Source of the DNA: Mastigias papua | Taxonomy: Eukaryota > Cnidaria > Scyphozoa > Rhizostomeae > Mastigiidae | Direction: 5' to 3' | Length of the DNA stretch: 64,000 nucleotides | Assembly: GCA_964019165.1 (NCBI GenBank) | Contig: OZ025267.1 | Coordinates: forward strand, 13,683,324-13,747,323 | Shown: positions 47,201 to 64,000 of the stretch, piece by piece | Layout: every line of letters starts with the position of its first letter | Numbering within the stretch: position 1 is the stretch's first letter | The notes under the pieces: generated by a model | Seen by the model: only the letters and a program-made list of their open reading frames with translations | The model's database searches: none | Told to the model about the DNA's origin: nothing | Program-made: the position numbers and the translations under genes

Positions 47201-49423
47201 CTCCACAGGGATATATACGATAATCCTATTATGTCATGATGGTGAAAGCTACAAGTTGAAGTTCAGTAAGGATGAACTTTCAAAGAAAATCTTTTTCTAT
47301 ATAGTGCAGCATGTGATACAATCTTACTTTAAGTCTCAAGTTTAATCATTGCTGCATTTTTTATGCTGAGTTGTATGCATTAATCAAAGAAGCTCTGAAA
47401 ATATCAAGTAGAGTAACAATTTTCTACTTAGATCAACAAATTGATGATTCCAAAATGAAGTTCACTGTAGAAAATTAAAAAACGACGAGTAAATAAACAT
47501 TTAGGGCCATTAGCAACAAGAAAATCGCCATTTGAATCACAATACCGTGTTTCATACCAGATTTCCCGTGAAATTGTAAGCTTATTGTATACCATGCAAG
47601 TACGGCTTTTTCAACTGCTGTCAGTTGAAATTCACTTTCTAGCATGTTGTCTACTTACCAACTTCAAAAGCTATTAAAATTGGGCTTATAGTCACTTGCT
47701 TGCTTTGCAATATCAGTACAATTGTCTTAGTTTCAATATTTGATTTGTGCAAATATTTACAAACAGAGGAATATAATGTTCTATAAAGCTACAATGTACG
47801 GTGTTGACTGTCTTTGTTGTCTTTCCTATATTGCTGCATCTGATGAGCTGACATGGTTGCTTAATCAGAGAAATAGTAAACTGCATGATTTTCGCATTGG
47901 ACCAACTTGAACTATTTTGACAAGGCCACGGAAAATTAACAACCTCAGCTAACCAAAGGACTGAATGAAGTGAAGGAGTAGCGAAGAATTTAATTTTTGA
48001 AATGCTACATAAAATGCCTATAAGAGGGCACTCGAAAGGCTCCTTATAGTTCCTTAAGTGAATATATATTGTTTCTCCATACCACTTTCACGTTACATCG
48101 AATCATAGTGTATAGGCACCCTAAGCTAATTACAGGAATAGGTTGCAGAAGTGCTCTTTTTTTAATCTTCTTTTGATGAATGCGTCAAATAATGTCAAAT
48201 ATAGTTTTTTCTTTAACTAGCTTCCAAGGCTTAGCATTCTAAAGAAAATGTTCCAACTCAACTTGCTTTGAGCCTTTGTAGTACAAGCGATTGATTATGT
48301 TGCTACGGTGGTTCGTCACAAAGAGCTCCATGAATGAGTTGAATTTGATATGAAAAAATTTCAACCTATTTGAAGAGTATCTCATTAAAGGCTAAGAAAG
48401 GATTATGGACGATTTGACTGAAGTCAGTCACGTTATCAAATGATTCTCGGCCTAAGAAACATTTTATCCCATTCCAATAGGGATCAGTAGGTCTTAATGA
48501 AAAGCAGGGAACAGTATGAGCCAAGACCACATTCCTTCTACTAAGATGTGCTTGCAAGTGTGTCGAAGATACACTGTAGATCCAAAGAACGCTCAAACCG
48601 CACTGTAAGACAAACCTCCAGAGTGCAACCTATTCGGTACCTTATTTGGTAAGATTTCACAATAATGAGCAATTAATCCGAAATAAATAGCAGCTTAATT
48701 GCTCAAATTGAAGTTTGCTGAGCAGTACAGAAGCCTAGATGAGGAGAGGAGACTATGGAACTAAGAAGGTGACTGTTCGATAAGTGCTTTCTGATTTCTT
48801 TAAAATTATAACATAACTGCGTGAATATGTCAATTCTTTATGTGCTTTACAAGCAGAGTTGATACTTAACGCGGTATTGCCTTAGAACTGTCACAATCGC
48901 AACATGACTTGCTTTAGTATTGCATCGTTCTGTTTTTCAACATGACTTCCTATCTATCGATTGAAGCAACTTAATTGCACACTTGTTGTTCACTTATAGA
49001 CAACAAAACACTGAATATCTGATTTCATTATGATGTAGCGTTTGATTAAATAAAAATGGTTTCAAAACGCATGAACTACCATTCTCGCTCTTTCACTATG
49101 AATGAGGATCATCGTATCCATAACTCCCAGAAATTCTAACTTGCCTGCGAAGCACGACGTTTTTAATATGGTCTGGATCACAAGAATATTGTAGATGCAC
49201 TGTTGTGCACTTATAAAATGTAATCAATGATTTGAGAATGTCTGCAGTTTAATAAATGCCTCTTAAATGGGGAGTTTTCGAGCCAACCAAACTCCACAAA
49301 AGCAGACGCTGTAACTTGTAAACATGCTTTGCGTAAGGTTTTATAATGCTGCAACTTAGCTTCCATGCATATCTTCTGATTAAAGTGAACAGCCCTTATC
49401 ATGATTTTTTGTATTTTGGCAGT
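41203..49423. other. no gene seen
   Basis: About 8.2 kb of AT-rich sequence. Noted inside it: a possible decayed MITE end at 43928-43977 (resembles the right end of 2956-3215) and a 12-G run at 46224-46235. ORFs of 60-76 codons show no recognisable domain. It may be upstream sequence or an intron of the FGF-like gene that follows, but nothing proves that. Confidence 0.5.
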
Positions 49424-49425
49424 GG

Positions 49426-49684
49426 ATGCTGGTTCTTCTTGTTACTCTAACGGTTCAACTCACTTGCCAAAGTATGCCATTTTTCAGACCACGAATTGGT
49501 CGAGGATACAGAATGAAATCAGTCTCCGTTTCAAAACGATCATCGATGCAATTACATTTGAGGTTATCTGTACAACCAACCAACCAGAGGACAATAAAAT
49601 TGTGTACCCGAAATCAAAACGTATGTATCCAAGTCAATGCTGACGGAGTTGTCAATGGTACACATGTGAGAAATAGAAAATACT
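49426..49684 (+). CDS. FGF-like ligand, candidate first coding exon (partial)
   Basis: One 86-codon exon. It starts MLVLLVTLTVQLTCQS, a plausible signal peptide, followed by a basic stretch (residues 21-46, many Arg, Lys and Ser). The core block is RTIKLCTRNQNVCIQVNADG (residues 55-74) followed by VVNGT. It matches the opening beta strands of fibroblast growth factors (pattern LYCRxGxxLQIxxDGxVxGT). The frame meets TACT/GTAAGTTC, a strong splice donor at 49684/49685, shortly after NGT. That is about where known FGF genes have their first core intron. TTTTGGCAG just before the Met could be an acceptor if this is not the first exon. FGFs are secreted ligands of receptor tyrosine kinases. Exons for the rest of the beta-trefoil were not found downstream in the window, so the gene is unproven. 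Confidence 0.45.
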
Positions 49685-52294
49685 GTAAGTTCAGTTTAAT
49701 ATCATAACATTTCAGCAGGGATTACTTTTGTAACTCTTAGTTGAAGTATATGATAGCACAAATCTATCACGAGGATGGGCAACTTCCTATACGCCAACAG
49801 TCTTCTTGTTGAAAAGTGACCTAAAACTTTGAAGAATTAAACTTAGAAACAGCGTTGAAAGCGCTAAGGAAAATCGCAGGTGATAATTGTGATAATAAAA
49901 ATTGTCACTGACAATGGACAGCTTGCTCTCTCTATTGGGGGGGCGAAGAGCAATAATTTACCGACAGCACCCCTAGTAGCCTTCACCTCTAGACCCCTGA
50001 ACTGTGAATCACGAATACTTTTGTACAAATTTGTACATTTATTTGGTATTAGATGCGCATTCATTGCTAGAGAAATGCCATGCCAATAACTGCTATGTCA
50101 TTGAGTACATCTTGCTTATGCCTCGTATCAAAGACCGGTGCTGAACTTAGATTTACCGACAAAATCTTTATGATGGGGGTACATTATTGTCCACATCAGC
50201 CACAAGCTAAGGCCCTAATCAATACTAGCTCAATTGTCAATGAAGTAATGTAAATGCTAGTGGCAATTAAGATTATGTTCATGGTTGACCGCAGTCATGT
50301 TGATAATTATGATGTGAATGGTGTCTTGTCATTGCTACTTCATTGTAGACGGTCTTTCACACTATACATTATACATAGTTATTTGAAATTACAAGTTAAG
50401 CTACTGAAGAAACAAATTGACAAGTTATCTATTAATATGGTGTATTTTCCGTGATATCAATGGGTAATCCAGATACACTGATCTGTTCGGACGGCTTCCA
50501 GATTCCAGAGGAGTTCTCCTTTTGATAGGGAGTTCAAAACTCGAAGACCATGAAATATGAAGTGTTCCTTCCAACGTGTGTAGATAGATGAACCATCAGG
50601 TTTCCAAAGCTTATTTTGTCCTTTTCATTTGTCACTTCAATGAATTTGAGTGCTTGAAACAACTAATTCTCCAGCAATCTATTTGGCCACACCTATGCTT
50701 TCATGAAAGGGCCTTGTCACATGGTATACGTACTGAGTTAAAGAGAATACAAAGAGCTCCAGAGGAAATCCTAGACAATTTACGCTGATTCACTGATAAG
50801 GATCATATTATGTAGCCATTGAGTATCTTTGGACACACCACAGTTACTGAGAAACCTTTTAGAGGCAAGTGCATAGCGTTTATAGTAGGGGAGGGATTAA
50901 AATAGCAAAAATACGCATCATGGCCGCCGGGAATGATACTCGAAAGAGCACAAAAAGATTTGATAGGAATGACTGAATTGGCCTGTTTCTTTGAAATGAC
51001 ACAGCAAGATTTTTGGCGAATTTTTTACTTCAAGCAGTTGTTGATTTGTAAATCCCAGCTGAGTACGGAAGGATCGTACTTTGTTCTTCGAAAGAAATTA
51101 TACACATCATAAGAATATAATAAGTCATCGAATTCCAGCCACTGGGAATATGGAAGTCTTTACATTCCCAGGTTTTGTAGACGCTTGCTTGGCCATTCAT
51201 TCTGCGATTCAGAAATTTTCCCATATGACTTAAAAGACTTGGATAGCTACCCATGATAAAGGACCCAATACCTCCATCCTTGAAAATTTTGTCGGTAACT
51301 TTATGCCTTGTTTGTAAAATTATAAATCATGGCGATGAGCTATTAAAATTATTAAACAATGTTACCTTAACTTTCTGGGTATTCGTAGGTGATGGATATT
51401 CGGAAAATCTGCTATTGCGCTTCCCATATGCTGATGTTTTTGACACACCACTATTAGTAAATCCTCTGTGGCAGCGCCAGACAAAAATATAGGGGTGCGC
51501 AGGGAATCGAGGGTTTCTCCAGACAATTGTTGAAGTTCACACTCTCTTACATGCATAAGCTGAAATGAAACGACTTTCTTACAGATGCTGCAAAGAATTT
51601 CCAGATTTGAGAGAGACCTTCTATTCTATCCTGTGCTACCAATTAGTCCATACTGTTATGAATTTTGCTACAGTAAAGAACTTTGCAACATATTGCTTGG
51701 GGTTTTAGGAACTGCATCATGTGAATTGCCTGTCTATGTTTCTCATTTATGCCTATCCCTTACTTCCAATTTCTAACTGTTTGAAAAGTAAAGTTTAGCA
51801 TAATAATTCATTTTCCTTTGGCATGCGTTTGGTGGAAAAATCAAATGCAGTAAAGACGACGGCATTGCATGCACAATAAATTTCTGAATTTACATCTGTA
51901 ATTGATGAGTAATCGCAAGTGTGATACTTAGCAATTTTAATATATTTAGTAAGCATGAACAAAAATGAGAGAGATTCTTCAGTAGTAGTTCTTTAAGTCC
52001 ATTTATGTAAATAGGGAATTACAGGTAAAAGTAAACTAGACAGAAGATATTTTTATATATCCACAATCTTCTCCAAAGATCATTAATAGACTAAAATGGT
52101 GTTCTGCTTTGAAACATACCAAGATCACATTGTGAGTGCTGCAATGCAGCATGAAGGTTATCTCTCATGCATTTAACTTACTTAACTGATAAAGAGCGGC
52201 CCAGTACACACATTTCTGATATAAATGGTTGGAAGTCAAGCAATAAGGCAAGCAGTATGTGAAACAATGAGTACAAGCGGAAGTTTGTCGCATA
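49685..52294. other. no gene seen; possible intron
   Basis: If the FGF-like exon is real this is intron. A plus and a minus ORF overlap at 49864-50089 (69 and 66 codons); the minus one reads RGLEVKATRGAVGKLLLFAP and may belong to a dispersed repeat. No second FGF exon was recognised. Confidence 0.45.
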
Positions 52295-52507
52295 CATAGG
52301 CGTAGGTGCGGCGGGGGCTGGGAGGGCTGCAGCGCCCAATTTTGGCAGAACTCTATTTCATTCGGCCAATTTCTTCAAAAACAGTAGTTAATGCGAAAAA
52401 CAGTTGTAGCTTAATAGGTCTAGACAGCAAATCATTAGGGCAAAATATCTGTGACTTGGGCAGACAGTTTGCAGCACCCCAAAATTTAAAGCCCCCCTAC
52501 GCCCATG
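52295..52507. mobile_element. hAT-like MITE, 213 bp
   Basis: Starts CATAGGCGTAGGTGCGGCGG and ends with the complement of CATGGGCGTAGGGGGGCTTT, eleven of the first twelve positions alike. Flanking 8-mers GTCGCATA and CTCATATA agree at five of eight, the differences at two adjacent positions being transitions (GC to AT), consistent with an aged target duplication. The end sequence resembles, in part, the GACGCCTACGCTGGG end of the 30801/35140 family. Non-coding; the ORF across it is accidental. Confidence 0.65.
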
Positions 52508-54047
52508 CTCATATACCAAAGTAATAAGTAAAGGTTTCAAGCGATGCAATGTAACCCACTGCAGAATTTCAGTTCTGGCAAATGGTTCATGGTTTTGCAA
52601 TTCTGAGATTTTGTGAGCTTTTTTCTCTTAGCTCTTAGCATGCATTGTTGTGACCATTTAGACCAGTTGATCAAAATACACCACATTTTAAACAAGTCGA
52701 TCTGTAGATTTCTCTGCATGTTCTAGTTTTGGCTCTTGAAAATGTACAGTTTTCTTTACTTGTACAGAAGCATTAAACCGTATTCTCTTGACACTGAGAA
52801 CATGTCAATTTTGCACGAGAATTCGAGTATTTTTAGCATACTGAGGGACTTAACCAATTTAATCAAAGTACCAAAAGTTTGATAATCACTGACATTGAAA
52901 ATGATACATAGCAAGATTGGGCCCAAACCTATGTGATTATTAGAAAGAGTATCTGATATGGAACCTTTCATAGGAGTCGAATTGCTCTCTCCAGAACAAA
53001 ACCAAATCATATATACTATTGCTCATGTCACTTCCAAAGGTAGTAGACAAACTGATTATTAAGCAAAACGCCTGTCGAGCACGCAATCATTAATTGTCAT
53101 TATATCCAACAATCGGTATGTCAACCAATTTGGTGGTTATGATAAGCTTTATTTAAGTGCAATTATCAGAACTTTTAAAAGAATGCCATCATAATACCAT
53201 TCCTGTGGAGTCGCAAGGTATCAGGAAGGAATGCTGATTGGAATGAAACGTCTATCAAAATACATTTTTGCATCAACAACAAAAGACACTGTCTCAGTTG
53301 GCTTGTGTTCTAAAGATATCCGATTAACTACCAATAGGTAAAAAATTCTTCGATACTTAAACTTTTGTCGAGTAAACGTGGAATCTTCCTGTTTTGACTG
53401 TATTCCCCCAAATCTTCAATCAAGAAAAAGCTTCCAGTTTTTGACTTTTCATAAAGATGATGGCAGACTTTTTCAAATCAGAAAACCAATTGCTATTGAT
53501 CACAACACAGACGTTGAAAGAATGAATGAAAGAAATTATATTGAGCCATTCAAGGGCCATAGATTCGTTACTTTGAAGAGTAATTTGCTCCCTCTTTTAA
53601 GAATACGACAAAAAAGACTAATTTATACGACCCTGAGTTCATAATAGTTAATCCTCAGGCATAACTGTGACAATTGCAAATGCTGAAGGAGGGGAATAAA
53701 ATGCAATTATATATTATTTACTTAGCTTTACAGCATGCATATAAATGTTTGTTTTGATGCTTAGATTAACAAGTTCTGGTTTACTATTTCAAAATTATGC
53801 ATTTCAGTGTCTCTCATTTAATATTCGGAGTCCTGTTTTCATTCTTTAGGTGCTATATGTATTTTGATAGCTCAATGCATGTCTCATATCTACTGTATTT
53901 GAAAAGACTCTACAGTAATTGGCGTAGTTTTGTTTGAAATTTCCATCTGTAAGACCGATGCACTGTTTTTCATCATCACCACTCTTATCTTTTACTTTCG
54001 CTTCATATATAACATATGAAGTAAGGCATTTACTGTCTGAAAGGTTG
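52508..54047. other. no gene seen
   Basis: AT-rich. The plus ORF at 53378-53644 (88 codons) and minus ORF at 52756-53010 have no recognisable domain. Confidence 0.5.
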
Positions 54048-54095
54048 ATTTTCTCCAGTCATATATATATATATATATATATGACTGGAGAAAAT
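54048..54095. repeat. perfect 48-bp palindrome with AT core
   Basis: ATTTTCTCCAGTC (54048-54060), 22 bases of alternating AT, then GACTGGAGAAAAT (54083-54095). A further outer pair is visible: GTCTGAAAGGTTGAT (about 54034-54048) and ATCAACCTTTCTGTC (about 54142-54156). The stretch could therefore extrude as a cruciform or be the centre of a decayed inverted element. It lies about 110 bp before a long (TA)n tract. Confidence 0.9.
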
Positions 54096-54204
54096 TTGGT
54101 GGTGGCAAATTTTAATTTTCTCCTGGATTTTCTGAGCATTATATCAACCTTTCTGTCTGCACCGAAAAAGGAGAAATCCTGGTTACTCGCTAGCTACTGA
54201 TTGT

Positions 54205-60650
<6,446 letters not shown>

Positions 60651-61301
60651 GGGTCAGTCATTTATGACCGTGGGTACAGGAGAGGGTTAGAAGTTGCAAA
60701 ATATTCAAAAGTTTTTTACCCCTGCAATTTGCATCCAAGTTTCATATCCATTCAGAAATAAGTAAAAAATTTGTACCCCAGTTTTTATTTACAGAACTAA
60801 GTTTTGATGTAAGCATCCTGCAGGCATTTCAGTGCAGCTTTCTTCATCGCTACTTTACTTTAACCTATCTGAAAAGATCACCTATTGAGCATGCATTCTG
60901 AAAAGTTACTTCCTGGGAAGTATTGCAAGAAAACCGACGTACAGGAAGCAATATCATTTTTTGGGATATTTCTTTCAAGAGGTATAGAACAGTTTTCAAT
61001 AAAATTTTTATTTTAAGCGTGAACTTTACTTGAACAAAAAATTGCAATAAATGCGACTCAGAGCAGTGCAAAGAGCACATAAAACGTACAACAGAGAAAA
61101 ATTAAAGCATTTCATTGTATATAGTGGTCAATTGGCTTTAGCACTTCATTTTAGGTGACTTTCTCTAGACGATTTCTTTAGCGGGTTTTATGCTCCGCAA
61201 GTCTCCTTAAAGTTTCATGTCCCCCCATTTACCCTTGGACAAGTTTTCGTATCCTCTTCAATTGTAAACCTCCTATAGGCAGAATTATAAATGACTGACC
61301 C
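60651..61301. mobile_element. MITE-like element, 651 bp
   Basis: Perfect 15-bp inverted ends GGGTCAGTCATTTAT (60651-60665) and ATAAATGACTGACCC (61287-61301). The left subterminal part is G-rich (CCGTGGGTACAGGAGAGGG). The right subterminal part carries the C-rich TCCCCCCATTTACCC. No transposase ORF; the 71-codon minus ORF inside is unremarkable. No target duplication was resolved (CTAA on the left, GTTA on the right). Confidence 0.7.
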
Positions 61302-62520
61302 GTTAGGTCCCGATTAAGCGTACCTCCGCTTTCTTCTGGAAGAAATTTCCGACTCACCACTCTTATAGGACTCTCTGCTCACTAAATTCTTACGTTTTCT
61401 TAGATACCCCGGCAAAAAATTGAATTACTGAGTTGGAATTTCTATTATCGTAATGTGTAAGCAGTACTTTTTGTAGTAATGACCAAATACTGACTGAGCA
61501 TTTATAACAGAGGGTTTTGTCGGGGTTTTGTATGGAAACAGATTAGCACCACTTAAAACCAGCTTCTAACCAGCCGCTTATTTTATTTTATTATTATCCA
61601 GCTCCCTTCCCGCTTGTAATTGCCCCCCCACGTATTCGGAAACTAAGAGTATGCAATTACCAACTTCTTTACTTTCCCGTAAAATCATCCTGAACCAAAA
61701 GCTTGATGTCACATAGACCGTTATTTAAACTTTGTAGCATGATAGCCCCTCAGTTAAAACAACCGATTTAAGGATACCATGCAAGAAGGTGTTGAAAAGT
61801 GCATACAATTTTGAATAAGTTAAAGTAAGTGTTGTATTTATATTTGATTTATGTACGGCAGCTGTGTGGGTCCGAATTTAAACCAGTAGAAGAGAAGGAT
61901 GAAATAAGAGTGAGCAACTTTGAACAGTAGCAAGCGTATATACAGAGTAGCAAACATAGGAATTATACTATAGAAAAGCTGTAATCCAAAGAGTATTAGC
62001 TGCAATATCAGAAAACGCGTCCATTGCTTGGACGCCACGCCAAAATTGTCGGTAATTTTTTGTGTCACGCTCCTCCCCTCCCGGAAGCAGCATCTTCCAA
62101 ATGACCCTGGTTTTTACCTTCAAATATCTATAAATATCACTAATCAAAGGTAACCATAACAATGAAGTTTGGAAACGGCGGTATTCGTGGTCATAATCTT
62201 TTCATGCTTTGCTTCTTATTATTTCTTCTTTGATTTCACATCTTTTTTTATCAGAGCTTTCGTTCTGGCTTGCGTGTATTGAGCAGAAAGAATATGCCGT
62301 CCGTGCTAGTTTTTCTTTCAGTTATCAGGCTTGTTGTAAAATAAGTTCGATGACCCCTGGACTAAACAAGGAAGTGCTTGACTACAGCTTGTGTTTGGTA
62401 AGCTGTAGTGTTGCCCAATGCTCGACATTGCCTGATTGCAATCACACACCAAGACTTAAGAAGTATGCATCTGAGAACTTCTCTATGACATAGTACCTAT
62501 TCCTGACAACCCCGAGAGGA
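61302..62520. other. no supported gene
   Basis: AT-rich. A 94-codon plus ORF at 62209-62493 has a hydrophobic N-terminal third and eight Cys (CLVSCSVAQCSTLPDC near its end), but no splice sites or family could be assigned. A hydrophobic minus ORF at 61838-62068 is probably a product of AT-rich codons. Confidence 0.4.
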
Positions 62521-62830
62521 ATGGTTGATGACTTCTCCGTAACTGCTGACATGTTCGGATTGAAGATCAACATCTCCAAACTTGAGTTCTACTACAAATC
62601 ATCAGCAGGAGCACAGAATGAGCCACATTGCATCAATGTACATAAAGAGGTATTGAAGATCTCCCATTCAGTAGCAACTCAGTAGACCTTAAAGTTAAAA
62701 AGAGAGTCCATATAGTAACTAATGCATATGGTACTCTACATTAGCGACTCTGGAGCCAGTATTACATCAGCAAAAAGACAAAGGTGAAAGTCTACTCAGC
62801 TCTAGTTGCAGATGTTGAGGTCCTGCATTG
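62521..62830 (+). pseudogene. LINE reverse transcriptase / C-terminal fragment
   Basis: Reads MVDDFSVTADMFGLKINISK then LEFYYKSSAGAQNEPHCINV (62521-62640), matching the family pattern VDxFSxAAxxFGLxISxKKTEVMYQ that follows the YADD box. After a stop and frame change come LH-stop-RLWSQYYISKKTKVKVYSAL (about 62732-62800), matching LxxRLWxxxxIxxxTKVKVYxAVV. The catalytic core upstream and the tail downstream are absent or unrecognisable. This type (KTKVKVY) differs from the CR1-like relics at 24-32 kb, so it is a separate LINE lineage in the window. Confidence 0.65.
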
Positions 62831-64000
62831 AGTCAATGTCGCTAGTTTAGGGGTAACTGCACGACTCTAATGGGCTGAACATTTATGCCGAATATCTGAT
62901 CACATATTGCAATAACTATGCTCTTCTTTGAGCTAAAAGTCGGGAACATGGAGCCATAGAGGTCAGAAACTTTGATGCAAGGATACCCTGAAACAAAGTA
63001 TGAAACGAGCAGGGACACCACATGACACATGGAAGGAAGAAGTCTAGGACAGGGAAGCATGGTGAAGTGCATGTACTGAAGAGGGCAATGAAGCCATTGA
63101 GCAACAACGCCATGGAGAAAACCGAGGAACACATAACTGTAGGGATGCCTCAGCTGTCTTGAATGAGTTCCAGAGAAACTTCTGCCAGTGCTTACAGCAG
63201 ATCACAAGTTGGCTTGCAAGGTCACGTTAGAGCTTGCTGCCAAAAGGCCTTAACTCAATAACAGACAGTTAACTTCGCTCACGAAGGAGAGCCATTATTA
63301 TAATAAGACAGATGTGCTTTTAAAGCTTCAGCTTCAAGAGTCTCTTTTAGGTGGTTTATTATAATATCTGCTGTATACGAAAGATATGTTCGGGCTAAAT
63401 CATAAGCAAAATTTCAGAATTTCAGTTCTCACAGGAAAACGGATAACTTGATCCAAATAGTGTTAATTTTCGTAAGAAATTAATTTCGCGGGTAGTGACT
63501 TTTGTTAGAATCTAACAGGAATTCCGATTTATCTCATATCGACGGCCAGAGACTCTGCTTAGCAGAGAGTTGCGTAGTTGCATGATGCCATTGAATAAGG
63601 TTGAATAGCAAATTCATTTTTGGTAAAACTCCTTCAGGAATACGCACTTAATACCCAAAGTTCCTTCTTCAAATCAAAATGCTCTATTTTATGAGTAAAT
63701 TCCTTAACAATTAGCAAAAATAATGGCAGATTAAGCTAAAAAGACTTCAATGCCCGACCTCATAATCTTTTTCAGAATTGTTTCACTTTGATCAAGTGAG
63801 CACATCATGGCAACGACATATAATACTTGGAGCGAGGGAGAACACTTATCGAAAACGAAATATATAGCAATGAAATTTGTGTAATGCTCAGAAGTGAGTT
63901 GCCAAGCATATGTATCTGTTCTATAAGCCATTCAAGATAGGGTGTCTACACAGCCAATGGTGAAGAGTAATAGAGGAATAGATTTACTTTTTGTTGTCCG
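62831..64000. other. no gene seen
   Basis: The first 300 bases may contain further decayed LINE tail, but no motif can be defended. Overlapping minus ORFs at 62842-63134 look like antisense shadows. The rest is AT-rich without features. Confidence 0.45.

Noticed and set aside
52306..52524. 72-codon ORF starting MRRGLGG
   Set aside because: Lies within the hAT-like MITE at 52295-52507.
61838..62068. Multi-pass membrane protein fragment on the minus strand
   Set aside because: Phe/Leu/Ile/Tyr richness is expected from AT-rich non-coding DNA; no conserved motif.
62842..63134. Hydrophobic, Cys-rich minus ORFs of 96 and 72 codons
   Set aside because: They overlap each other in two frames next to a decayed LINE and have no splice sites or family match.

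Overview
The window looks like intergenic or intronic DNA from an AT-rich animal genome. Evidence for a eukaryote: no tightly packed ORFs, no operon-like gene order and no ribosome-binding-site pattern, but long non-coding stretches, (TA)n and other microsatellites, and many decayed eukaryotic transposable elements. The mix (CR1/L2-like LINEs, a Penelope-like YxDD retroelement with a C-terminal endonuclease-like tail, a PIF/Harbinger HARBI1-type nuclease, hAT and other MITEs with G-rich ends) resembles cnidarian genomes, probably an anthozoan. That placement is an inference from family resemblance; no search was run.

Layout. 0-9 kb: no convincing gene, but a tRNA-derived SINE candidate, a foldback element and several MITEs (2956-3215, 3589-3910, 7914-8200). 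9.4-10.6 kb: a plus-strand LINE reverse-transcriptase relic. 11-23 kb: almost featureless apart from one MITE, two small hairpins and microsatellites. 23.2-32.4 kb: a dense transposon graveyard. In order it holds a minus-strand Penelope-like pseudogene, a plus-strand LINE relic, a minus-strand HARBI1-like pseudogene, two 5'-truncated LINE 3' ends, and a LINE of about 3.9 kb (endonuclease to C-terminus). That LINE is split by an antisense LINE fragment and by an 806-bp hAT element with a perfect 8-bp target-site duplication, which itself carries a smaller hAT MITE. 32.6-41.2 kb: more hAT and other MITEs (one an inverted second copy of the nested MITE, with its own perfect 8-bp target duplication) and a tandem duplication. 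41-64 kb: mostly featureless, with one plausible host-gene exon (FGF-like first coding exon, 49426-49684, plus strand, with a splice donor), a perfect 48-bp palindrome next to a long (TA)n tract, a 651-bp MITE and a last LINE relic near 62.6 kb.

No intact protein-coding transposon was found. Every transposon ORF examined carries stops, frameshifts or lost catalytic residues. The only candidate host coding sequence I can support is the FGF-like exon, at moderate confidence. No tRNA, rRNA, snRNA or CRISPR was found. I do not see a new functional system. The most informative content is the well-resolved order of transposon insertions and several MITE families with unusual palindromic, G-rich ends.
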